NCBI GenBank assembly: GCA_039707655.1 | Contig: CM077674.1 | Location: forward strand, 235,267,904 to 235,331,903 | Direction of reading: 5' to 3' | Source: Elymus sibiricus | Taxonomy: Eukaryota > Streptophyta > Magnoliopsida > Poales > Poaceae | DNA length: 64,000 nucleotides | Shown: positions 1 to 11,746 of the stretch, in pieces | Position numbering within the stretch: position 1 is the stretch's first letter | How the letters are laid out: each line of letters opens with the position of its first letter | Notes under the pieces: generated by a model | Database searches by the model: none | What the model was told of the DNA's origin: nothing | Seen by the model: only the letters and a program-made list of their open reading frames with translations | Position numbers and translations under genes: made by a program

Positions 1-281
1 TAGTTTCCTTATGGACCCCGCTGCCACGGGAGGGTAGGACAAAAGATGTCATGCAAGTTCTTATTGTCGTACGTCAGACACACCACGAGGACAAGATGGA
101 TACCACCTCGAAAGCTGCGGACGTCAACCCTAAATAGGGATACACGCTCCACCTCCCCCAGTACATGATCGATGACTATGTTCCTCTGATTCACTTTTTG
201 ACATACCGCATACAAAAAAAACTCAATTTTTGAATCATGTCTAGGCAGAAATCACTTTTTGACATATAATAGTTGCAACAT
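1..281. other. Unclassified repeat-like sequence at the window edge
   Basis: There is no coding region I can support. The first ~60 bases resemble sequence I associate with Triticeae LTR retrotransposons, but this is memory and not demonstrable here. The phrase cactttttgacata occurs twice (near 192 and 252), so the segment already shows the low-order repetition of the tandem array that follows. Confidence 0.3.
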
Positions 282-688
282 TAAGTTGTTTGAATCAAGG
301 AGAACATGTGTGCACAAGGGTATGGTAGTAGTGCTAGTAGGAGGTACAAAAGATCGTAGCAAATAGATTTTCAATTGCTTATGAGTACATGGAAATACGA
401 TGAAATACCACATTGAATGAGAAAACACATCTACAATAAGTTGTTTGAATCAAGGAGAACATGTTTGCACTAGGGTATGGAAGTAGTGCTAGTAGGAGGT
501 ACAAAATGTCATAGCAAATAGATTTTCAAATGCTTACGAGTACATGAAAATACGATAAAATACCACATTGAATGAGAAAACAGATCTACAATAAGTTGTT
601 TGAATCAAGGAGAACATGTGTGCACTAGGGTATAGAAGTAGTGTTAGTAGGAGGTACAAAAGGTCGTAGCAACTAGATTTTCAAATGA
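282..688. repeat. Tandem repeat, 155-bp unit, about 2.6 copies
   Basis: The phrase taagttgtttgaatcaagg begins at 282, 437 and 592, giving an exact period of 155 bp. The units share the following text (agaacatgt, gtagtgctagtaggaggtac, tagattttca) with scattered substitutions. The third unit stops matching near 688. Unit length and context suggest an internal tandem array of a transposable element rather than a centromeric satellite. Confidence 0.85.
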
Positions 689-1789
689 GGAGTGAACAAC
701 CATCATGACATGTCAAGTGGTAATGTGAATTCAAATTTGACATGGGCAAAGATCTATTATATGATCTAAATTATTGCTGATTTTTCATGTACAAGGAAAA
801 GAACGGTTTGCAAACTTGTTCAGTGGACTTTGGCATGACAAATAAACCTATTCTAAGCTAACCAGTACCAAAACATTTGCCATTTCTTGTAACACTTTTT
901 GTCGTACGTAATACATCCATAATGATGCCACATGCCAAGTTTCATAATTTTTTGAACCTATTGAGGTTGGATTATATATTTTTATAGAAAATGCAATAAA
1001 CGCATACGGTGCATACGTGCACGCAAATTAAGTTGCACATTCTTTTAATATTTTCGTTCGCCTTGAAATTTTCGTTCCCTCCGCCCTTTCGTTCTCTTTT
1101 TTTGTTCCCTCCAACTATTTTAAATGTTGCGCTCATTTTTCCCCACCCACCGCATAAAGCTTCTTCCCTATTCACCAAATGAACCCACAACCTCATTCGC
1201 ACTGTCCCCTCATATCTTCCTTCTTCCCCAGATCTAGTCCACTTATGGCGGCGAAATGGATCCCTCCCCGGCGTCCGGCATGGCCGCCATACTTCGAAGT
1301 AGCAAACTACGTAAACTTCCCCCGTCGACCCCAATACCTAATCCTAGACTAGCAGGTAACAACTCAACCCCCCCTCCCGCCCCACCGCCCCTTCTAAGAT
1401 TTGCACCTGCGTGTATGTTTTCACATGTTGTTCTTTCAAATAAGTAATCAAATTGCCGGTTTGTATTAGGCTCCGTATAGCAGCTAATTATATCTAGGGT
1501 TATAACAATTTATAATTTAGTTTCTTAATAAATTAGCCGTATTATATAGGGTACTGCAGCTAATTCTATCTAGCTAGAGTTACAGTAATTTAGTATGCAG
1601 ATTCTTATTAAATCTTGTGTGTTGTTTTCATAAATGAATGATTATTTCTTCTTGAGATAACATGTTATATTTCATCAAATCTATCGTTATATATTGTTCT
1701 AGATTTGGTAGTGCATTACTACCTCTTATTCTTACTAATACAATCTACTTATGGAGTATGTGGTACCCTCTGAATCTTTCTTCACCATG
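689..1789. other. No gene seen; probable decayed transposon interior
   Basis: AT-rich intergenic sequence with short open frames only. It precedes the broken CACTA gene and may belong to the same element, whose left terminus I could not find. The 1060-1430 part is richer in C and T and could be an old 5' leader. Confidence 0.4.
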
Positions 1790-1803
1790 CGTTGTAACAA
1801 GTC

Positions 1804-3483
1804 GTGTCTGACTATACAGTTGCTGCTGCCAAATCAGCACATATGTACTGCAGGATTAAAAAAGAAACACAAGAGGACGATGACCCTATAGCCAAACGTG
1901 CGTTGACAAGCGGTGTTTCTACCGTTTCTGTACCAGATTTTGTGTCCGTACCACGTACGTGTATGTATGTACATGGACAAAAAGATGTTGTCTACGAAAT
2001 TGATTTGGATTCACAGGGTTCAGATGATGCCAGTCAGATTGATATAGGTGAAGATGCCGGTAGTCTTCAAAAAACTACTTCTCTGGTACAGATTTCTTGT
2101 ACATCAGCTTAGTACCACTGCTACATTTTTGTTTCTAAACTATGTCTTGGAGTGCATTCGGTCAGGTAACGTATGGTTCTACACTGACACTACTGAAGAA
2201 GCGCACCAGAGCCAACGTACCTTCATCTTAAACTGCAACAAGATCTAAAGTGAGCGGCCCATTTATCCACATGGTTAAATTTGCTTTACTGATTGCTAAT
2301 TCATCTATAACTTGAACTTGTGCTATCAAACATGTATTAAAATTGGTTGTGCATATTTTGTATCCTAAATGGGTGTATGTTTTCTACATGGAAAGGTTCA
2401 TATTGACCCGAAGGATGCATTTGCCGCAGAAATGTCATTGGTATTTTGAGGAAATGTGGTCGCGAATTTCTCAATAGGAACAATTACCGGAACAAGGTAA
2501 AAAAACGTACTCGTCCGAAGCCTGAGTATATAAAAGAAGAAAATTGGGGGAAACTAGTGGACTAGTGGTGTGACGATCACTCCAATGTATGTAATACATA
2601 ATCTTTGCTCTTCAACTTGTCAATCCATACTTATAGACACATCATACTAAATTTGAGCTTCATGTCGTAGGCACTTCGTGCCAAGAAATAAGGAAAAACC
2701 ATCTACTGTAAGGCTAAGCCAAAACACTGGACCTACAAAATGTGATTCCCACTGTAGAGATATGGTAATTATTTCTACTACCTTATTGCAAATGCTTTAT
2801 GTTGGATTATTATATGACTTGCAGTATTAATGTTTACCAATTGATAAATCTGATATAAGGCTAAGGACAACATTGATAATCAACTTGGTGTAGACTTTCT
2901 TGAACTTACGTGCACTGCAATGAAAGATCCTACATTTAGTCAGACTGCACAAAAACAAAACGTAAGTACTGCCTAATTTGTAGACTTTAAATGTACAGTC
3001 TGACCATAATTATTCAAACTATCAAACACTGTTCTAAGAGTGCTATCAATCATATTGCAGAATGAATTGAGGATCAAACTAACAACATCAAAACAACTTG
3101 ATACGACAGCAATACCTGATTAAAAATTATTGACGAAAGGAGCTCCTCAAGCACGTTACTTTCGAGCATGGGCATCTCATCCGCCTCCAGGAAGAATTCA
3201 TCCTCTCATGAACACATCCGTGAGCTAGAATACATCATTGCAACTCACGAGGCAGATGCAAAAAAAGGTAAGTGATATCTTTCAGCAAGACCTGAATGAA
3301 ATACTTTTTGCCCAGATAGTAGAAATTTAAAAACTCAAAAAGAAGCAGCTACAAGAGATTGAAGATTTCAAGATGGAACTGTAGAAGAAAACCACTGTCT
3401 TTGAAAAAAGGCAAAGACATATGGAGGCAATGCTTAGTCACCTGTTAAGGAAGTCTACACAGTCATCAGAAGACAGCGTTTGA
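1804..3483 (+). pseudogene. Broken CACTA second gene (plant transposase, En/Spm type)
   Basis: The coding pieces are separated by introns and interrupted by stops. A piece at 1804-2112 is acidic. A piece at about 2425-2560 contains RKCGREFLNRN and KKRTRPKPEYIKEENWGKL, which resemble the conserved core of the En/Spm plant-transposase family. A piece at about 2851-2955 reads through NQLGVDFLELTCTAMKDP. A C-terminal piece at about 3190-3480 is Glu/Lys-rich (HEHIRELEYIIATHEAD, later KRQRHMEAMLSHLLRKS) and looks like the coiled-coil tail of such proteins. There are several in-frame stops (for example just after GKL and within the tail) and a frame change near 3130, so no functional protein is expected. 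Confidence 0.6.
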
Positions 3484-3724
3484 GAAACACCCATGGCCTC
3501 ATGCTTAGTCAACTTAATTTTCCTTTCTCTAATTTGTACTGTCCGAGACTATATCCTCCGATTCTCATTGTAAAATGTCAGGTTTCACTTAAAATGAAAG
3601 ATCTATTCCCAATGTTTGAATTCTCATATTCTAGCGATTCAAATTTTATCTATTTTCCTGAAATCTCAATTAAATACATATTTGCTAGCAAAATTGATAA
3701 TATATGAATTAAAGCTTTTTTCTA

Positions 3725-4264
3725 CGTGCGACGGTAATTATGACGGAAATGCATGCCGTCACCATTGTCTGGTCCCACATGTAAGCAACCACGTCAGCAT
3801 CTTCTGGGCTCATATGTCAGCAGCGTTGACTGGTCAAAACTGACACCCGACTTATTACTGATGGGCCGTCGGCGATAAAACCCACGGCGGACCCACATGG
3901 AAGCAGCCACGTCAGCAACTGTTGGCCCCAGTTGTCAGAATCTTTAACCGGTCAAACCCACGGACCAATTACTGGTGATGGATTATCGTCACCAGAAACG
4001 ATCTTAGGTGACAGATTGGCCTATCATAGGTGACAGTCTGGGCCGTCACCGAAAACGGCATCAGTGACAAATTTGGTTTCGTCACCTAAGACACGATCTT
4101 GCGTGATGGACGAAGTGGTACCGTCAAGATTTTATTTTCTGCGACGGCGCTTGAGTGATGGTGGGCGTGACAGCCGGAAAACGTCACCAGACCATATTTG
4201 GTGGCGAAAAACGGTTTTACATGACACAAATGAAACGTCGCAAAATAGAGCAGATTTTGTAGTG
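3725..4264. repeat. CACTA subterminal repeat region and right TIR
   Basis: The words cgtcacc, ggtgacag, gtgacgg and gccgtc recur on both strands, with spacer phrases such as ccacgtcagca repeated. The block ends at gtagtg (4259-4264). The three bases after it (TCT, 4265-4267) would be the target duplication, but the left copy cannot be checked. Confidence 0.65.
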
Positions 4265-4539
4265 TCTATAATACATAAATAGTTCATTCTCACCATTCTA
4301 TTTTTCTTGACATCCAACCTATCCACATCAGCAGGCCTGTCACATCTAACATACAGCCTCCCACGCCATCGGATCTGCCAACTCAGAAAAAGTTCCAATT
4401 TTTTTCCATGGAATCGTTTGGTCCAATCTAGGTGGGATAAATCAATCAACCTCTAGTTACTTTGTCTGCTCCCTTTGTAATATCTGGAAGCAACGACTCC
4501 TTCGGCTTCTACGTCCCCGTCCGTCCCCACCCCCCCATT
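4265..4539. other. Intergenic, no feature seen
   Basis: Low-copy-looking sequence between the CACTA terminus and the AT-rich repeat. A 105-codon open frame on the - strand overlaps the CACTA end and has no recognisable domain; I do not call it a gene. Confidence 0.4.
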
Positions 4540-5388
4540 AATCAATCTTAGTTTTTTCATTGGTTTTATTTGTTTTTTCTTTCTTTCGTCGACATACTTT
4601 GGTTTTGTTTTGTTTCTTTCTTGGTTTTATTTGTATTCTTCATTTTTTTTTGTCTGGTTTTATCGGTTTTTACTTTAAACACATGCCTACTTTTTCTTCA
4701 TACACATGAGTTGTTTCGGTACACGTTGGTCAATTTTCAAATACATGATGTATATTTTTTTGAAACACATGTTTTGAACACTTTTTCGAATACATGGTAA
4801 CATCTTTCCAAATACACATTGCACATTTTTATAATTTTAATAAGCGTTTTCTTAAACTAGACGAACATTTTTTTTACATTTTACAAACATTTTCGAAAAA
4901 TTTCATGGACATTTTTTCGACACAAATGAATGTGTTCTTTAAAATGCCACACAATTTTTTAATGGAAATAAACTTTTATTTAACCTACTGGACCATTTTT
5001 TTACATTGTATAAACATTTTTCTAAATGTCACGAACATTTTCTTGAATCACATGCATTTTTCTTTAAAATGTCACGTATATTTAGTTGTACAAAACATTT
5101 TTTTACATTACACATACATTGTTTTCGAAAATATCAGGAACACATTTACAAACTAGTGAATGTTGTAGTAAATATAATATCCATTTTTTAATGTACAATT
5201 TTATGAATGCACGGACATTTTTGTACATTTCATAAACATTTTGGAAAATGTCAAGTACATTTTTTGAAACGCGTGACTTTTTTTAGATGTCACAAACATT
5301 TTACATACACATGATTAACATTTTCTATTCACGTTTAGCATTTTTCAAAGCATGATTAACATTTTTCCAAATTTTTTGTAAAGTGTTT

Positions 5389-5432
<44 letters not shown>

Positions 5433-6400
5433 ATTAGATAATTTTAAAATATAAACAACAGTCCAGAAAACAAAAAAATGTGATCAAAAAATGAAAGGAA
5501 TAATAATAAAAAACATGAGTGACTTTGGCGTGACGCGGCCACATGGTTATTGGGCTGGAGTCTCCACGGCTCCTGTAGGCGACACTATACTAGGAATCAT
5601 AACGGGCGACACATAGCCGCGACTGTCGCATACGCCCTGCCATCGCTATGTTCCATATTGCGCCGAGCCAAGTAGACTTTTACGGGTGACTCCCAATTCC
5701 GGTTTTGTGAAGGTTCTAGAACCTTCCAAGGCCAGTATTTCTGCATTTTTTTCTTGTTTTTTCAATTTTTATGCTTACCCTTTTTATTTCATTTTCATTT
5801 CGTGATAATTATTCAAATTCACAAGAATTTTTCGAAATTGAGAATCTTTAAAAAAATTGCAAGCCTTTTTTTGAAATCATGATCATTTTTTTCAAAATCA
5901 CGAAGAACATTTTTCTTGCTACATGAATATTTTTTTAAAATCGATAACATTTTAGAATTTGAGAATAGTTTTTGAAATTTGTGAACATTTTATAAACTCA
6001 ATAATGTTTTTTTGAACTTCATGAATATATTTTTAATACACAATTTTTTTTGAAATCATGAACATTATTTGAAATTGTGCACATTTCTGAAATTATGAGC
6101 ATTTTTGGAATTCTCGAACATTTTTTTGAAATCATGATCAATTCCTGAATTTACAATTTCATGAACATTTTTTGAAATCACAATAATTTGCGAACGTTAT
6201 TACAAATTCACAAACGTGTTTTGATATTTTTATTTTTTTACAAAATCTTGAACTTTTGTACATATTCACGGACATTTTTGCAAATCATGAACATTTTTTA
6301 AAATTAATTCATATTTTTAAAATTCAGAACTATTCTTGGAAATCTCGAACAATTTTTAAAGAAGCAAAAGAAATGAATGGAAGAAAAGACAACGAAAAAA
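4540..6400. repeat. AT-rich pseudo-repeat made of acattttt units
   Basis: Long run of degenerate 20-30-bp phrases built on acattttt, catgaacattttt and ttttgaaatca, spaced irregularly. It contains a (TA)n microsatellite at about 5394-5432 and a GC-rich island at about 5520-5740. A related array in the opposite orientation lies at 29391-30879. I know such arrays from Triticeae intergenic DNA but cannot assign a family. Open frames inside it are low-complexity artefacts. Confidence 0.6.
5394..5432. repeat. (TA)n microsatellite
   Basis: Uninterrupted TA dinucleotides with one G substitution (tatgtatata) near the right end. Confidence 0.9.
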
Positions 6401-6704
6401 AATAGGAGGGTCCCTCCCTGCAATGGGCCGGCCGAAAGCACGCAATGGGAGTGGCACTATTGCTCGCTATTCCAGGACCTGTGCGCGGACTAGGAGATCC
6501 CATCATCTCGCATTAAGCGAGATACGGCGCGTGCGTACTAGGAGCTCCCATCATCTCGTATTAAGTGAGATATAGCTCCCGCGCCGTATGTGAGCGCACG
6601 ACTTCAACGTTTGACCTTTATGTGGACCGGAATGCGTTGCTTTAGGGATCATGGTCGTACGAGCCTTCGTTTGTGCCACCAGCTGACTATACAATCAGCC
6701 CATC
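6401..6704. repeat. Short direct duplication with agcgagat motif
   Basis: The phrase ctaggagatcccatcatctc begins near 6490 and recurs as ctaggagctcccatcatctc about 48 bp later, each followed by a variant of attaagcgagata. Together with the gggccggcc motif at about 6425 it resembles the segment at about 30145-30210, linking the two AT-rich arrays to one repeat family. Confidence 0.55.
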
Positions 6705-7040
6705 TTTTTTTCGACAAATGTTGAATTTTATTAGCTCAAAATGAGGCACCAAGAGGATACAAACACAATGAACACGCTCGGCCTCTGCATAACTAGAATG
6801 CACACAACTAATATCAACACACGCACACGAGAATAGCAAAGTCATATAAGACCAAAACTATGCGTAGGCGAAGGAAAAAAAAACAGAGCGATAAAATCCA
6901 TAATAGGCAAACTACGTCAATGACCATATGAGTACCAACTATGTCATGACACCACACGAATGACAAGGTTCTTTTTTTTTTGCGGGAAATGACAAGGTTC
7001 TTCAACAGCAACGCCTTCAAAAAGGAAACGACGCTCAGTC
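6705..7040 (-). mobile_element. Retroposon 3' end with poly(A) tail (LINE-like fragment)
   Basis: A poly(T) run at 6705-6711 is followed by sequence whose complement ends ...CTAATAAAATTCAACATTTG before the A tail, as expected for a non-LTR retroposon inserted on the - strand. The 5' end is uncertain; no target duplication was identified around the whole unit and no reverse transcriptase remains. Confidence 0.45.
6974..6987 (-). mobile_element. 14-bp micro-insertion flanked by a 15-bp target duplication
   Basis: The 15-mer aatgacaaggttctt occurs at 6959-6973 and again at 6988-7002. Between the copies lie only eight T and gcggga. An A-tail plus six bases between perfect long target duplications is the signature of an extremely 5'-truncated target-primed reverse-transcription event. 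Confidence 0.7.
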
Positions 7041-8305
7041 GTTGCCGTCACCGGATCCAACCACACGAGGTCAGGAGGTTTTCACCCTAAAAAATCAATC
7101 CGAGCAATGCCCATCTCACCCGGATGTTCCTAAAACAAAAATCTCACCTGCATTCGTCCCCGCCGAGCGTCGAGAGCGCCCGACTCGCAGTCCCACCCAC
7201 GCGGGGTTCGTTCATGCACGGCCGAGACGGCTGGCATCGTCGGCGCCAGACGCGTAAGCCTGGTGACAAGCACTCCAGCCCGTCAGAGCTGCCGGATTAG
7301 ACTAACGCACGAATGTCCAACCCTGGCACAGCCTTACACCGCTCGTGTAGATTAAGCCGCCAGTACCCCGCGTGCGCGCAGCGAGGGAACACGGGCGCAC
7401 GCACGGACGCCAAAACACACAGCCGCTAGCATACAGACGAGCCAGCGCTTGATTTGTTGACCATATATAGGCGCATGTGATAGCAACTTTGGCCACACGG
7501 GCTGGCCGGCTTCGTCTCCGTTTCGGCCTCTCGGACACACGGGCGTTCGTACGTACAGTACGCGTCACCAGTGATGGCATTTTTTAACACGAACTCGAGC
7601 TAGGGGGGTAAACGTGTAGTCAGCCTTTTGTTTGTTCAACGCATGCATGCAGAAGGAGCGAGCCGTGCGATTTTTCACTTTTAACCGCTGCTTTTTGCAG
7701 TGCTCCCCGGCGCTTTGACGGTCAAAGCTTGGGCAGGAAGCACGGCAACCGAGCCACACCCCGGACCCGACCTGGCGCTAAATATTCTATGGCCGGCGCG
7801 CCACGAATACTCTAGCTCGCGCCGTTGTACCGCGGCATGGAGCGCGGCCGAGGAGGATCCCATGTAATGTATAAGCTAGCTGTGCATGCAGATGTGATGT
7901 GCGTGCATGGGGAACCTACACGGCTCCTCACACCTCACGTGCACCGTGGAAAACACCAACGCCATGGTTAGCTTTGTGTGGATGAATGGAATGGGATGCA
8001 GCTGTTGGCTCTCACAGTCACAGCAGCAGGGACGCGCTGTGTGTGTTGGACTAACACGCACCGACCAAGTGCTGGATGGCCGCCGTCTGCTCTTCTCCAC
8101 ACTACTAGCTACAATAGTTCACCTGATGTGGTGAACATAGTCCATGGATCTTCCATGTGCGGCAAGATACTTGCATCCACATAGACACGCTGATGCATGC
8201 ATGAATGCATGAAGCAAGATCTACCGGATTCTTCTTCTTCTTCATGCAGATGCACCCCCAGTTGTAATTACCAAAACATGTTTGATAAAACACAACTAAT
8301 CGTAA
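7041..8305. other. Low-copy-looking intergenic DNA, no gene supported
   Basis: Moderately GC-rich sequence with several short open frames on both strands, none with a recognisable domain or plausible gene structure. It contains gcatgc-rich patches (7640-7660, 8190-8215) that are common in grass intergenic DNA. Confidence 0.4.
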
Positions 8306-9749
8306 GTCGCCCTCCTCTGGCGACACGGGGGAACCCTAGCCGCCGCCGGTAGGACCTCCGCCCGCCGCCTTCCCCTGCGTCGCCGCCGCCGGAGGGCCGG
8401 CCGACGAAGCCGCGCCGAGCCCCAGGAAGGCGGCGGTGGGGCGGATCTGCTCTCTCGTGCGCTCCCTCGCCCTCCCTCGGCCCCACCTCGCGCCTCGATC
8501 CCGTCCGCGGCGGCGGCTCCTTCGGGTCCGGCAGGGCCGCGGCGGCGTGCCCTGGCCACGCTTGGCTGCTGGCTCTTCTCCAGCTCCGCCAGCCTCCTCC
8601 CCCACCCCAGCTGCTGCTCCACTCCTGCCGGTCCGGCGGGATTGATGCGGCGTCCCATGGCAGCGGTCATGGGCGCCCATCCCGGCGGCCCCCCCTCCCC
8701 CCGACGGCGCCGCCGCTGGTGCTTAGGTTGGGTGCGGGCCCGCGGCCGGTTTCGGGGCTGCTCTCGGCCTGCTCGCGCAGGTGCCCGCTCCGGCGGCTCT
8801 TCCTCCCCCACGTTTCAAGGTGAAGGCTCTGGTGCGGCGGTGGCGAGGTTTCCAGTGGTAGTAGCAGGCGCGGAGCGCCTCGCGGCGGGTCCTTGCTGGG
8901 TTGCTCCGGCCCCGGCGGCCTCGAACCCGCGTTCTCCGGTGTCCTAGGCTTGCCGGCGATCTCTGTCGGGCGGCTTCGGCCTCAGCGACCAGTGGCTGCG
9001 TCTCTTCCAGCTCGATTGGTTCGCCGATGTTGCGACGGCTACGGCCACGACAGTTTGGATCTGCGTCTCTCCAGTCCCTGCTTGCCGGCGTTGCTGGTCG
9101 CCGTTGCATTCCCCCTCGCGGTGGTCTCTGCTTCGCCGTCGGCTCTACCCTGTACACCCCCAAAGCCTCCCCTTTTGCCTGATCCTTTGTTCGTGGGTTC
9201 GGAGGCAGTGCCACCCTCCGGCGGCAGGTGCAGCCCTACCAACCCAACCAGCGTCGGCTTCCTCATAACCAATTCCACTACCGGCGGCTATGGGATTGCT
9301 CAACCTCGGGCCAGGGAGAAATCCCTGCTCGGCTTGCCGTGCTGGCAGCGGCGGCGCCTGCGGGTGTCGTTTTCCTTCTTGAAGGCGCTGCCATGGCCCT
9401 CTGTTGTGCCCCTCTTCGAGCTCAGGGGAAACCCTAGGTCTGGCTCCTCCGGACCGGATGGCGACGACGTCTCTGCGTTGTTTCCTTCTTGAAGGCGCTA
9501 TCTTGCTCGCTCGCGGTGTCCCCGGTGTTGGCCTTGGCGATGTGTTTTGTCGCTCTTGGGTTTGGCTTGGTAGGTTTTAGCTGTGTTGTTTCTTTTGTTT
9601 GGGCTGAGCATCCCTCATCTCTCTGCTCCGAGCACCATGTACACGCCTGTATGCGTTCGTGTCTTGTGTTGTACCCTCACTGTACTACTTCTATTCCTTC
9701 TTTCAATGAAATGATACGCAAGCTTTGCGTATTCGCGAGAAAAAAAAAT
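8306..9749 (+). mobile_element. Non-autonomous retroposon with GC-rich leader and poly(A) end
   Basis: The left part is very GC-rich (gccgccgcc-type leader); the right end reads cttctttcaatgaaatgata, then gcgtattcgcgag, then nine A at about 9741-9749. That terminal phrase is familiar to me from Triticeae LINE 3' ends. No reverse transcriptase or endonuclease frame is present in ~1.4 kb, so this is an internally deleted or non-autonomous copy. The 199- and 163-codon open frames on opposite strands at 8723-9492 are high-GC artefacts. I found no convincing target duplication and the left boundary is approximate. Confidence 0.55.
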
Positions 9750-11746
9750 ATACGTACAATGGCAGCAAATACCAGCAGCAACGATACTAGCCCTGTGTGT
9801 AGCTGTTCCATTATATCCAAATAATGGCCAACACATCGCTACTAGCAGCTAGCTAGTTGCAGTAGGATCATTAACATTCTCCCAGTAATCATGTATGGTC
9901 CCTGCAGCTAGCGCTGCACATGACCGGCCGCGAGAGATCGAGGTCGACGGGCGGATCAGGCATGCATGCATGTTCGCAGAGACGTTTAGGGCACTCCTTT
10001 AGTGCGTGGCGGCACTGTTCATCTCCTCTGGTGTGCCCGGAAGACAAGGGTGTGTGTCCTCGTAGAGGGCACAGGTTGCAACCCCAGCTCGCCTACTTTA
10101 TTCCGAGTCACCGTGCGTGACCTTTCTTTCGGGCTAACCTTTCTCGCTCTTTGGGGCTGGACGGGCGCTTATCGACGCCCGCCCGACTGATGCGGGGAAG
10201 ACAGTGGGTTTGGATCATTTGATTATGATACCAAGGAATGATCAACAGATGGTGAATACAATATGCTCAGAGTGAGATCCACACTAGATTGACACTTTCA
10301 GTTCTACTCTTGCATTTTCCAGAATATGGCAAGTAGCTATATTTATGCTTGAGCTTCCACGTACATGTACGTTGAGGTTGAACGCGCCATCATACTAGTA
10401 CATAGTATCTGCCTGGTCATGTACATTGCTTTCAAATGGAAATGGTGAAAAAGAACAAACTCTACCGGCCAACCTCAAATCAGATTTTCGACCAGTTCAG
10501 CCTGAATTTCTTGCGGTTTGCATTGAGCCATGACAGTTGCAAAGTTTGGGATGGCCAGTCAGTCCAAGCAGGTCGCACCAGCAGTCCATGCAATCCAGTG
10601 ATTTGCCTGGGAAGCAGCGTATTATAAGGCGAGCAAGCCTAGGCTGCCGTCCCTTGGCCATGGCTCTTCCCGCGTGTACTAGCCCCTTGTGCCTATTAGA
10701 CTGCCCATAGTGGGTGGGTTGGAACTCGCGGAAGAAGAGGGGATGGTGATGTGCACGCGCGCGCGCGCGCTCTTGCTCGGCACGACATGCATGTCAGAGA
10801 TCGATTTCTACAGGTGTGTGTGCGTGAAGAGTTTGACCGTTCCGTTTCCCAGTTTCTTTTTCCACGGGAATCTTTTCGCTGGATTCGTCTCCGTTGGACG
10901 GGACGAACCGTCCGCGCACGTACTATACTCCATATGCATGCACACGGGCGCATATCGTTGGTTATGGGGTTCTTCTTGCCGCTGGATTAAGATCCAAGGA
11001 TATGTTGGCACATTTTGAGCTTAGGACCCTTTTTCATGCATGGCATGTCTGGGAAAACTACTCCTACTTGTCTACTTCAGCAAGTCATCTCTCTATATAT
11101 AGCCAGTACATGAGCATATAGGTAGTCCAGGACTGGCCCAAAAAAGAGACAAAAGGTGCGAGAATTGCAAATGGTGCACGGGCACCAAGTGCCCGTTTTT
11201 TTTTAAAAAAGATTTTCTACAACGCAAAAAAAAAACTGATATTTTTTCTGCAAAATTTCATAACATTTTACATTTACACGTGGCGTACAAAAAAAAAGAC
11301 AAATATGTAATTTCAAATGGGTCTTTTTTTTGTTGTTGTTGTTGGGCTGGAATTTTTTATTATTTTTTACAGCTTACAAATTATATTTTTTCAAAACAAA
11401 ATTTCATGCATCCGTAGTGAACACATACAAGTTTCCCCGGAATTATTTTTAAACTTTTTCAAAATTTAAATATGGTTTTTGATTTATTTTGTCCGCACTC
11501 CAAAAGTGGTGCCTATTTTAGTGGATTCTTCAGATAACAACGGCGCGGAATAATCAGATAAACTTTTGGAGCTTTAATCTCTAATGTATAAGAAACACGA
11601 CAATATGTTTTTTCTTTTTAAAACCCATGACAAAAGCTTTGCCTCATTGCAGTAATTAAGGAAGAGTTTACAAACAAGAACAATCACAACCATTACATTT
11701 GTGTGACAAATATAAGTCTATATTTGTTAAGCACCGTTATGAACTT
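9750..11746. other. Intergenic, no gene supported
   Basis: Mixed low-copy and AT-rich sequence. It holds a (CG)n stretch at about 10756-10770 and, from about 11150, T-rich repeat-like sequence typical of degenerate transposons. No open frame here shows a known domain. Confidence 0.4.

Larger units (their letters stand above)
1790..4264 (+). mobile_element. CACTA (En/Spm) DNA transposon, right-hand part
   Basis: The right terminus reads ...gattttgtagtg and ends at 4264; its complement begins CACTACAAAATC, a standard CACTA end. The last ~530 bases are packed with direct and inverted copies of short GTGACGG/CCGTCAC words, the subterminal repeats bound by TnpA-like proteins. Decayed transposase-type coding exons lie upstream. 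No matching left CACTA terminus was found, so the left boundary is arbitrary and the element is either truncated or starts before the window. Confidence 0.7.

Noticed and set aside
1256..1447. 63-codon frame MDPSPASGMAA as a small gene
   Set aside because: Pro-rich low-complexity translation upstream of a decayed transposon gene; no domain and no conserved structure.
8296..9492. Long open frames on both strands in the GC-rich block
   Set aside because: Overlapping frames are open on both strands because of high GC; composition is Arg/Pro/Ala-rich with no domain, and the block belongs to a retroposon leader.
10000..10200. Possible tRNA-derived SINE (ggttgcaacccc resembling a B box)
   Set aside because: No convincing A box at the right distance, no tail and no flanking duplication.
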